From assembly GCA_028288675.1 (NCBI GenBank), contig JAQBNG010000112.1, positions 1 through 37,842 on the forward strand: a DNA stretch of 37,842 bases, given 5' to 3'. Below the pieces are notes generated by a model. The model had not been told where the DNA came from. It worked only from the letters and a program-made list of their open reading frames with translations, and ran no database searches. Both the position numbers and the translations under genes were made by a program. Positions 7,747 through 14,949 of this stretch are shown one piece after another. The stretch comes from Flavisolibacter sp. GTDB lineage: Bacteria; Bacteroidota; Bacteroidia; Chitinophagales; Chitinophagaceae. Every line of letters begins with the position of its first letter. Position 1 is the first letter of the stretch.

Positions 7747-9950
7747 AGAATTTTTTAGCAACACATAATAAAGCGCTGAAGGCTGAATGGCTAAAACTGC
7801 ATCATTCAGGTATGCTTTGGTTTTGCCTCGCGGCGGCGGCTTTCATCCCTGCTTTTCACACGTTAGTAAGCTTTTTTGAGTCGGTAGGAGACCTCAGCCC
7901 TGAGAGCGGGAACAAGATGATACAAATGGATTTCCAGATTTTCACCAATTTCTTTTTCCCGGTTTTCGTGGTGATTGTGGTGGTTCGGTTAGTTTACATG
8001 GAACACCGGTTTGATACATGGAAACTGGTAGAAACACAACCCGTATCGAAGGCAGCTATCTATTTTTCAAAGTGGGAGATCGCGGCATTTATTTCTTTTT
8101 GTTGCCTGCTAACGTTGCTGGTGGTGGCATTTTTAGGAGGATTAATTTTGCAATTTGGGAGACCCGCATTAGGCTTTGATCAAAGCAATATCAATTGGGG
8201 TCACGCCCTGCAGGCACTCACACGATTTTGGATTGCCAGCCTCTGCATAATTTCAGTTCAGTATTGTTTAACTGTATTGCTTAAAAGCTTTGCATTGCCT
8301 ATGAGCATTGGCCTGGTTGCAATTTTTGCCGGCTCTTTTGCACAGGCACTGGGATATATGAATTGGTGGCCATATTCTGCTACACAAATTACATCGGACA
8401 CGTACGGGGGTGCACCTAATGGTGAGTTTTTACTTTCACACGAAAAGATCAGCCTGATATCTTCTTTGTTATTTATTTGGCTGGGTTACCAACTTTACAG
8501 GCGCAAATCTTTCAGGAAAGCATTCCTCTCACCAATAAAAAATATGGTAGTTGCAGTTGCAGTTATCGCAGTATTTGCGTTGGCAATTTCAGCCGTAAAT
8601 AAACCTACAGTGCTCAATAGATATAGCGCAACTGTTGTAGCCGGGGAAATTAAATCAGCAACTCCCATTGCACAAGTGTTGTTGCTACGTTCTCCAATGA
8701 TGGATACGGTAATGACTATCCCTGTGGTTAACGATCATTTTCATTTAAAAACTGACAAGCAAATTGCAACCGGCATTTATTATCTAAAAGCAGGTTCGCA
8801 GGCAAGACGTTTGTTCATGGGAAATAAGGACAGCGTTTATGTTGATATTTCTTTTAGCGAAGGGGAGCCGAAAATACAAGTGTCGGGAACAAGAGTGGCA
8901 GAAAATGATTACCTGGTAAATGGTAAGCGAACTGACATTGAAATTCTGGGTCAATATGCTAATAATGTGCCACCATCAAATTTCGCAGATGACCTTATGG
9001 AATATTATAATGATGGTATTCGGGCATTGGAGACTTTCAAGACCAGCGATCGCATTAAACCGGCTGACGACTTTATAGAGCTTAGAAAAAAATTATTTGC
9101 AACACAGGTATTGGCGCTTGCTGATGGTGTTTACCCAAAGATCTTTGCAGCTTACTTTCCTAACCAGGAGTTGCAATTCCCGGAATCGATTAACGAATTG
9201 CGTGCAGGTGTTTCTCTCAATAGTCCCGAACTGATTTCTTTCCCCGAATATCGTAGATATGTAACATCAGCACTGCGCGAAAAAGCGGGTATAAATGACA
9301 GTCTATATTTTGGAATGCTGAATGATTCATTGCAGGATCCATACACCCGTGATGTGATCATTTATGAAGCAGCATCAACATCAATTGTAAGATTAAAAGA
9401 CAGCATCCGTCGGAATACGCTCATTGCCGGTATTCTTCTTAACACGAAAACAGGAATCGTAAATACTAAACTTACCGAAGCGAATCAGCGTGCTAATATT
9501 TTACATGGTGGCAAACCTGCACATGATTTTATCGCAGAGGCATTAAACGGAAAGCAAAAGAGGCGATTTGATTTCGTGGGGAAATATTTAGTAGTGGAGT
9601 TCAGGGATGCCGGTTGTGCGCCATGCAAAAAGGAAAGCCCGTTTTTTGAAAGTCTTGCAGACCGACTCACTTCACCAAAACTTGCGTTTGTCTCTTTATC
9701 ACTTGATGAGGATAAGAAAGTTTGGCAAACAGAAGCCAATCTTAAAAAGAAAACGAAAGTGTTGCAGCTTCTATCGAAGGATGATAAAGGCAGGATATCG
9801 GAAGCTTACGGGTTAGGAATAAGTCCAAGGTTTGTGCTGATTGATCCAAAGGGCAATATTATCAATCCGCACCTTCCTTCTCCATCTGAGCCAGAGTTTG
9901 AAATGATCCTGCAGAAGGAAATCCCTTCGCAAGGGTTCAGCGATGATTGA
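7743..9950 (+). CDS. ABC permease fused to periplasmic DUF4369-like and TlpA/thioredoxin domain
   Basis: The 735-residue protein joins two parts. Residues 1 to about 255 are an ABC-2 permease of the lantibiotic-immunity kind, with six helices and the N-terminal pattern KALKAEWLKLHHSGMLWF. A seventh helix (MVVAVAVIAVFALAISAV, about 275-292) follows. With a cytoplasmic N terminus, it places the rest in the periplasm. Residues of about 295-390 are beta-rich and resemble the DUF4369 domain of Bacteroidota TlpA-like proteins, followed by a helical linker. A thioredoxin fold fills about 595-735, with VVEFRDAGCAPCKKE (C625-A-P-C628) and a cis-proline segment GISPRFVLIDPKGNI. Ordinary permeases of this group have about 250 residues, so this is a true fusion with no stop or frameshift. 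It overlaps the upstream ATPase by 4 bases. It may couple thiol reduction or oxidation to transport; that is inference. Confidence 0.88.
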   Translation: MKNFLATHNKALKAEWLKLHHSGMLWFCLAAAAFIPAFHTLVSFFESVGDLSPESGNKMIQMDFQIFTNFFFPVFVVIVVVRLVYMEHRFDTWKLVETQPVSKAAIYFSKWEIAAFISFCCLLTLLVVAFLGGLILQFGRPALGFDQSNINWGHALQALTRFWIASLCIISVQYCLTVLLKSFALPMSIGLVAIFAGSFAQALGYMNWWPYSATQITSDTYGGAPNGEFLLSHEKISLISSLLFIWLGYQLYRRKSFRKAFLSPIKNMVVAVAVIAVFALAISAVNKPTVLNRYSATVVAGEIKSATPIAQVLLLRSPMMDTVMTIPVVNDHFHLKTDKQIATGIYYLKAGSQARRLFMGNKDSVYVDISFSEGEPKIQVSGTRVAENDYLVNGKRTDIEILGQYANNVPPSNFADDLMEYYNDGIRALETFKTSDRIKPADDFIELRKKLFATQVLALADGVYPKIFAAYFPNQELQFPESINELRAGVSLNSPELISFPEYRRYVTSALREKAGINDSLYFGMLNDSLQDPYTRDVIIYEAASTSIVRLKDSIRRNTLIAGILLNTKTGIVNTKLTEANQRANILHGGKPAHDFIAEALNGKQKRRFDFVGKYLVVEFRDAGCAPCKKESPFFESLADRLTSPKLAFVSLSLDEDKKVWQTEANLKKKTKVLQLLSKDDKGRISEAYGLGISPRFVLIDPKGNIINPHLPSPSEPEFEMILQKEIPSQGFSDD

Positions 9951-10055
9951 GTTTTGTTAAACCTAAAGTAGAGTTTAAGGCAGCAATTATCGGCAACACC
10001 GCTCATCATTGTTCTTACTCCTTTGCTTAAAATAAAAGCCTTAAACATTACATTA

Positions 10056-10970
10056 ATGGATAACCCATATATCATTAAAACTACTGGCCTTTCTTATCAT
10101 TATTCAAAGGGTGCACAAACATTGTTCGACATTAACGTGAATGTGGGAAGAGGAAGTATCTATGGTTTTCTTGGACCAAATGGTTCGGGTAAAACAACGA
10201 CTTTAAGCTTGCTGCTTGGCTTGCTAAATAACCGGCAGGGCGATATTGAAATTTTCGGTCAGCACCTGCATTCAAACAGGGTTGAGATTTTGAAAAAGAT
10301 AGGATCGCTAATTGAAACACCTTCTTTGTATGGCCATCTTACCGCAAAAGAAAATCTTGAAGTGTACCGTTCTGTTTATAATGCACCAAAGGCAAGAATA
10401 GATGATGTTTTGAAAGTTGTTGGCCTTGAGGATTCAGGTAAAAAGACCGTCAAAAAGTTTTCATTGGGAATGAAACAACGCCTGGCCATTGCCCTTGCAC
10501 TTTTACCAAATCCAGAATTATTGATACTTGATGAACCTTCCAACGGATTAGATCCCGCTGGGATCATTGAGCTTCGCGAATTGATTAAAAAATTGAACAA
10601 GACATACGGTATGACAATACTGATATCAAGTCATTTGCTGGGGGAGGTAGAGAAGATGGTAAGTCATGTCGGCATTATTTTCAAGGGGAAAATGTTATTC
10701 CAGGGCACACTTTCTGAGCTTCATTTATATCAACAAAAAGGATCAAGGCTATTTATAAAAACATCAGATAATGAAACTGCGTATGGTCTCTTGCAGGAGC
10801 ATCATCCTGAACTAGCCGGAGATACAGTCTCAGTTGCATTCAATGATATCAACCAGGTAGCTGCTATCAACAGAACGCTTACCGAACATGATCTGGATGT
10901 TTACCTGCTTCATCCAAAGGCAAACGACCTGGAACAATTATTCATTGACCTTACATCAGCCCAATCATGA
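10056..10970 (+). CDS. ABC transporter ATPase, second E-loop copy
   Basis: This 304-residue ATPase is a clear paralogue of the one at 6817. It shares GSIYGFLGPNG, the FSLGMKQRL signature, LLILDEPSNGLDP and SSHLLGEVE. Walker A is GPNGSGKT at about 40-47. The Q-loop is again replaced by Glu (LIETP, E87) followed by LTAKENL. The ATG at 10056 is preferred to the TTG at 10023 because it gives the usual short N terminus before the first strand (TTGLSYHY). About 105 non-coding bases separate it from the fusion gene. It overlaps the following permease by ATGA, so the two are translationally coupled. The likely role is energising export of an antimicrobial peptide or similar membrane-active compound. 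Confidence 0.9.
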   Translation: MDNPYIIKTTGLSYHYSKGAQTLFDINVNVGRGSIYGFLGPNGSGKTTTLSLLLGLLNNRQGDIEIFGQHLHSNRVEILKKIGSLIETPSLYGHLTAKENLEVYRSVYNAPKARIDDVLKVVGLEDSGKKTVKKFSLGMKQRLAIALALLPNPELLILDEPSNGLDPAGIIELRELIKKLNKTYGMTILISSHLLGEVEKMVSHVGIIFKGKMLFQGTLSELHLYQQKGSRLFIKTSDNETAYGLLQEHHPELAGDTVSVAFNDINQVAAINRTLTEHDLDVYLLHPKANDLEQLFIDLTSAQS

Positions 10971-11737
10971 ATCTATATATTTCGCTTCGCTCAGAAATAG
11001 TAAAAACAAAGAGAACAGCAGCATTTTATTTTACTCTCATAGGCGCGGCTGTTGTACCATTTATGTTCCTGTGTAACGTATTAACAGATGGCCTTCCGGA
11101 TGAGGACAAAAGCAGCAAAGACCCGCTCAATGCAATGTTTAAGCTTGCATCGGAAACAACGGGACTGGGAATTTTACCCTTATTTGTTGTACTCCTGTGC
11201 ACACTGCTGCCACAAGTAGAGTACAGGAATAATACGTGGAAACAGGTATTGACATCACCACAAACAAAGGCAAATGTGTTCCTGGCCAAGTTCCTGAATA
11301 TTCATTTGCTTATCCTTTTGTTTTTGGTTGCAAACCATTTGTTTATGTGGCTTGTTGTAATTGCCACTCATTATATTATTCCGGACTTAAACCTCTTGAA
11401 TCAGCCTCTTAATATTTACACGGTATGGGTAAACTGTGCTAATTCATATATTACTATTCTTGCTATTTGCGCTATACAGTTCTGGGTAGGGTTAAGGATT
11501 AAAAATTTCCTTGTTCCTATAGCCATTGGGTTGGCATTATGGCTAACAGGTACTTTAATGGTATTAGAATACCACTCAAGTTTTGCAAATTACTTTCCCT
11601 ACAGTTTCCAGGTTTTCAGTTTCTCTCCGCAACATAAATCCTGGCTCAACCAGGTTGCATGGACTTCGTTCGGATATGCCATCTTGTTTCTTTTCATTGG
11701 CTTTTTAGATTTTAGAAGAAGAAGGATAAACGCATAA
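10967..11737 (+). CDS. ABC permease, lantibiotic-immunity type, without fusion
   Basis: The 256-residue integral membrane protein is the partner of the second ATPase. It starts with SLRSEIVKTKRTAAFYFTLI, the same pattern as the first permease (KALKAEWLKLHHSG), so the two are paralogues. About six helices are visible: AAVVPFMFLCNVL, GILPLFVVLLCTLLP, ILLFLVANHLFMWLVVIAT, ITILAICAIQFWVGL, FLVPIAIGLALWLTGTLM and FGYAILFLFIGFLDF. A basic tail RRRR follows. Its length matches ordinary ABC-2 members, which shows what the sister permease at 7743 has gained. The stop codon lies within a hairpin at 11732-11772 that probably ends the operon. Confidence 0.85.
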   Translation: MNLYISLRSEIVKTKRTAAFYFTLIGAAVVPFMFLCNVLTDGLPDEDKSSKDPLNAMFKLASETTGLGILPLFVVLLCTLLPQVEYRNNTWKQVLTSPQTKANVFLAKFLNIHLLILLFLVANHLFMWLVVIATHYIIPDLNLLNQPLNIYTVWVNCANSYITILAICAIQFWVGLRIKNFLVPIAIGLALWLTGTLMVLEYHSSFANYFPYSFQVFSFSPQHKSWLNQVAWTSFGYAILFLFIGFLDFRRRRINA

Positions 11738-11772
11738 CCCATCTTCTATCAATGTGTCGAAGAAGGTTATGC
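11732..11772 (+). terminator. Imperfect hairpin overlapping the permease stop codon
   Basis: GCATAACCCATCTTC (11732-11746) pairs with GAAGAAGGTTATGC (11759-11772) around a 12-base loop, leaving one small internal mismatch. It covers the TAA at 11735-11737. There is no T-run after it, so it is either a factor-dependent terminator or an mRNA-stabilising 3' structure. The roughly 225 bases from 11773 to 11998 contain nothing I can support. Confidence 0.45.
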
Positions 11773-11998
11773 ATACGCAATGTCAGCCGCTTATTATTTG
11801 TTATGGAACGATACACGACCTCGGACCAACTTTGTAACGTTTTCAACTATTTAAAGACATGAGAACTCATCAAGAAATAATTGGTAGTCTATACACCTTA
11901 AAATACATGCTATAAATGAAGCAGCGTCGCGGAAGAAATCCTTGAGATAATGCATTAACCGCATCGGCTAAAGGAGAAGCGATGCTTTGGCTAAATAG

Positions 11999-12384
11999 TA
12001 CACATTAATCGCTGCCGGCATTATTGTCTTAGCCATACCCTATCTTTCATTATGCCCCATCTTTATTGCCAATATAAGGCTGATTGAGTTCTTCGGCATT
12101 ATTGCACTTTTAATTGTATTTGAATTCCTAAATTTAGTACTTCATCCACTCCTTGAACGAATCACAAATCATTCACCCGTTTTATTATTACTGACTTTGG
12201 TTGGCATTACTGATATGTTGGTGTCCTTACATCTTTATAAAAAATGGGCTGCCACCAGGCTGGTACAAAGGAACAATGCTATAGGATTAGCTGCGGCGAA
12301 AAGATGATAGAAGCACTGAAGCAGCGCCTGACCGTGAAGCTGCCAAACAACCTTGCAGTGATAATTTTGAACAAGACTAAGTAA
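11999..12384 (+). pseudogene. Frameshifted C-terminal remnant of a membrane protein
   Basis: From 11999, just after an in-frame TAG, an open frame runs to TGA at 12305-12307. It encodes two hydrophobic segments (LIEFFGIIALLIVFEFLNLV and SPVLLLLTLVGITDML) followed by a charged stretch ending VQRNNAIGLAAAKR. Translation then continues sensibly in another frame as MIEALKQRLTVKLPNN to the stop at 12382-12384. This indicates a frameshift in a helix that follows the membrane part. No start codon or N-terminal portion is found upstream. The family is not recognised. The intact YitT-type gene starts 21 bases later and is unrelated. Confidence 0.5.
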
Positions 12385-12405
12385 ACACATACTGCCTTTT
12401 ATAAT

Positions 12406-13302
12406 ATGAAAAAGAATTACAAAACGGGCGTCATTGAATGGAAGCATATCTTGAATGCAAAGCACCTGCTGCAGCTTGTAGTGGGCACTCTGCTAGCTGT
12501 TATCGCCATGAAGGGCTTCATGATACCCAACCGGTTTCTCGACGGCGGCGTTACGGGGATATCCATTTTATTTCACGAGATCTTTCACTTTAAAATAAGC
12601 CTGCTGGTGGTGGTTCTTAACCTTCCATTTATCTACCTTGGTTATAAACGCATCGGCAAAACCTTTGCCGTGCAAACAAGTATTGCTGTGGCACTGTTAG
12701 CACTTGGGTTGATATTTTTCAACATTGGCCCTATCACCAGCGACCGGTTGCTGATTGCCATCTTCGGCGGCATACTCATTGGCTCCGGCATTGGCCTCGT
12801 TATACGGGCTGGCGGCGTTATTGACGGCGCTGAAGTAATTGCTGTTTTTACCAAAAGGCGCACCGGCTTTTCCAACAGCGAAATCATTATGGCTATTAAC
12901 ACGGTCATCTTCGCCATAGCGGCTATTAAGTTTGGAATTGAGACTGCCATGTACTCTGTTATCACGTATTTTACCGCCACAAGAGCTACGGATTATGTGG
13001 TGGACGGCATTGAAGAATTTACTGCTATGAATATCATTTCTTCCCATCCCGAGGAAGTAAAGAGTTTGCTGGTAAACGATCTTGGTAAAGGCATTACCGT
13101 TTATAAGGGCGAACGTGGTTACCTGCCCGGAAGCTTCGACATCAAAGCCGATTGCGAGATTATTGTCACCATTATTACCCGCCTGGAAATAAAACAAATT
13201 GAGGAAGCGCTGGCCATCATTGACCCTACAGCCTTTGTTTACATACAAACTATTAAAGAAGCTAGTGGTGGAGTGTTGAAACCAAAGTCGCATGTGAAAT
13301 AA
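12406..13302 (+). CDS. YitT-family membrane protein (DUF161 plus DUF2179)
   Basis: The 298-residue protein has an N-terminal membrane region of about five or six helices. It carries the typical YitT motifs GFMIPNRFLDGGVTGISIL at about 38-55, GIGLVIRAGGVIDGAEVIAV at about 128-147 and FSNSEIIMAINTVIFAIA. Helical pairs like these mark the DUF161 repeats. A soluble C-terminal DUF2179 domain (about 205-285) follows, with ITVYKGERGYLPG and an alternating-strand ACT-like pattern through EIIVTIITRLEIKQIEEAL. The family is widespread, and transport of an unknown small solute is assumed. It stands alone between a decayed gene and a kinase remnant, so context gives no further clue. Confidence 0.9.
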   Translation: MKKNYKTGVIEWKHILNAKHLLQLVVGTLLAVIAMKGFMIPNRFLDGGVTGISILFHEIFHFKISLLVVVLNLPFIYLGYKRIGKTFAVQTSIAVALLALGLIFFNIGPITSDRLLIAIFGGILIGSGIGLVIRAGGVIDGAEVIAVFTKRRTGFSNSEIIMAINTVIFAIAAIKFGIETAMYSVITYFTATRATDYVVDGIEEFTAMNIISSHPEEVKSLLVNDLGKGITVYKGERGYLPGSFDIKADCEIIVTIITRLEIKQIEEALAIIDPTAFVYIQTIKEASGGVLKPKSHVK

Positions 13303-13413
13303 CATTGTGTAATAAAGCATTTGATAGCCTCGGTTGATGAACATAAGATGAAAGCAAAATCAATCAAAGGAGGGTTCCCAGGAGAAATATCCAGTAACTA
13401 AAGATGTTGATAC

Positions 13414-13640
13414 TGTTTTATTTCCATAGGCGATAATGGCACTGTATTTTAAGCCTACGCTTGATAAAATTCCAACCCTTTTTTTACCACTAAATCCACC
13501 GGGTGGGAACAGGCCTGGGTTTATCGTTAAGTTATGATATTGTAAATACACATGGCAGTGAGTTGCCCGTAGACACAAACGAAAGTGAATGGACAAATGT
13601 TTTTGTCACTATTCCAATCAACAACATGGCTCATAATTAG
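13414..13640 (+). pseudogene. Remnant of a histidine-kinase ATPase domain
   Basis: Pieces of a GHKL ATPase domain survive in different frames. They are ISIGDNG near 13420-13440 (the N/G1 region), PFFTTKSTG near 13477-13500, and from 13506 GTGLGLSLSYDIV followed by NTHGSELPVDTNESEW to a TAG at 13638-13640. The order equals that of the intact kinase at 14950-18714 (DNGNGIP, PFFTTKPAG, GTGLGLSMSYDIV, KAHGGSLKVETK). At least two frameshifts and a stop separate the pieces. It is therefore the tail of a lost paralogous sensor kinase. No N-terminal part is detectable before about 13400. Confidence 0.75.
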
Positions 13641-13685
13641 TGCTGAGATAAGTTATAGTAAATTACGCTAACAGAATTCAATAAT

Positions 13686-14501
13686 ATGACGTCGAAAACG
13701 GTAAAGCCTCTTGCATCTAAAGTGAAAGCGGGGAAGCTTCCATATGTACACGACCCCAGGACCTTTCATCTGTCACAGTATTTATCGCAGGAGCCGGTAG
13801 TAAAAATTCCCCAGGAATATAATTGGGGAAGAATAATTCACCCTGGTACATGGAGTTCTTTCGGCAACTTAAAAATGAACAATTGCACCTGTGCGGCCGC
13901 CGGACATTTAATAATGAGTTGGACGGGCAATATTGGCCGGCTTCATAAACCAACAACAAAAGCTATTGTAAAGGCATATACAGATATAACAGGCTTTAAT
14001 GCTGAAACTGATGGAATTGGTGAGCCTGTTGAAGCTATAAAAACACTGAAATATTGGCGCAAATATGGAATTGATGAACGTAAGATCACAGCCTTCGCGA
14101 AACTGGATTTTAGGAATCATCAGCAACTAAAACAAACTATCTATTTATATGGTGGTTGCTATATTGGGCTAAATCTCCCTAAATCCGCTGAAGAACAATA
14201 TAACAAATCTAAAAAATGGACGGTACCCCGTAGCGGCACAAATGGTGATGGAGAGCCTGGCTCCTGGTTGGGACATGCTTTGACGATTACGGGTTATAGC
14301 AAGAACGAATTAACCGCCATTACATGGGGCAAGGAAATTACCATGTCATTAGATTTTTGGGAAACTTATGTAGATGAATCCTATGCCATATTCAGTGAAG
14401 ATTTTGTACGGGATAACCGGACCCCTACTAAGATCAGCGTAGATATATTGAGAAATGATATTGAGACTCTGCAAAATAAAAAAGCGGAATTACAAACCTG
14501 A
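13686..14501 (+). CDS. Papain-like (C1-type) cysteine peptidase homologue with altered active site
   Basis: The 271-residue protein has no signal peptide. MNNCTCAAAGHLIMSW at 64-79 resembles the catalytic-cysteine helix of papain-like enzymes (CxxxCWAF region), with C67 and C69 as candidate nucleophiles. GHALTITGY at 196-204 matches the catalytic-histidine strand (H197), followed by LTAITWGKEI, where papains have NSWG. Here the Asn position is Thr (T213), and no oxyanion Gln is evident before the cysteine. The middle (DGIGEPVEAIKTLKYWRKYG) matches C1-like folds that process or bind peptides. It could be a weak or inactive peptidase or a transglutaminase-like relative. A helical tail (ISVDILRNDIETLQNKKAEL) ends the protein. 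It faces a small convergent ORF and may be recently acquired. Confidence 0.6.
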   Translation: MTSKTVKPLASKVKAGKLPYVHDPRTFHLSQYLSQEPVVKIPQEYNWGRIIHPGTWSSFGNLKMNNCTCAAAGHLIMSWTGNIGRLHKPTTKAIVKAYTDITGFNAETDGIGEPVEAIKTLKYWRKYGIDERKITAFAKLDFRNHQQLKQTIYLYGGCYIGLNLPKSAEEQYNKSKKWTVPRSGTNGDGEPGSWLGHALTITGYSKNELTAITWGKEITMSLDFWETYVDESYAIFSEDFVRDNRTPTKISVDILRNDIETLQNKKAELQT

Positions 14502-14567
14502 TAGAAAGGCGAACTGAATTACAAAAATTGAAGAACGGCTTTATGGTAAGTTATCCCGCTTTGTCCT

Positions 14568-14696
14568 TTACGAAAGACTTCCCTGGTTAGGAACCCCACC
14601 CAACTTAAGGGGTTTAGCAGAAGATGTGTTGCGGGCAGAAACCTTTTTAGATGTAACTGCTTTTTCTTTTTTAGCGACCGGTTTTGACTTACTCAT
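14568..14696 (-). CDS. Small lysine-rich protein, 42 residues, unknown
   Basis: An ATG at 14694-14696 opens a 42-codon frame ending with TAA at 14568-14570. The product starts MSKSKPVAKKEKAVTSKK and ends LGGVPNQGSLS. It is strongly basic, rich in Lys, Ser, Val and Ala, and predicted disordered. Codon use resembles neighbouring genes and the frame is cleanly bounded. It converges with the papain-like gene, whose stop lies 67 bases away. Lys-rich small proteins of this look can bind nucleic acid or be peptide substrates, but nothing specific is recognised. An AT-rich leader precedes it. The remaining gap of about 250 bases to 14950 shows no other gene. Confidence 0.4.
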   Translation of the reverse strand: MSKSKPVAKKEKAVTSKKVSARNTSSAKPLKLGGVPNQGSLS

Positions 14697-14949
14697 GGCG
14701 ATTTTTTTGTTTTTATAAATATGAGGATCAGGTTAAAAATTATAAGATCTGCGATCTGCTTTTCGAAAGCAATTTAATAAAATTATTAAAACCAAATTTT
14801 TTTTAATATTTATGTTTCAATAATCGTGAATGGTTTATGCATAAATTAATAGTTTGATGCTTATTGGCAGGATACTCATCACTATAACAACCCTATAAAA
14901 AAGATAATTAATTTTCTAAAAATAGTAACCGAACAACTACTTAACAATT

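Noticed and set aside
12697-13344. 215-codon minus-strand open frame over the YitT gene
   Set aside because: It is the antisense shadow of a clear YitT protein and extends past its end only into non-coding sequence.
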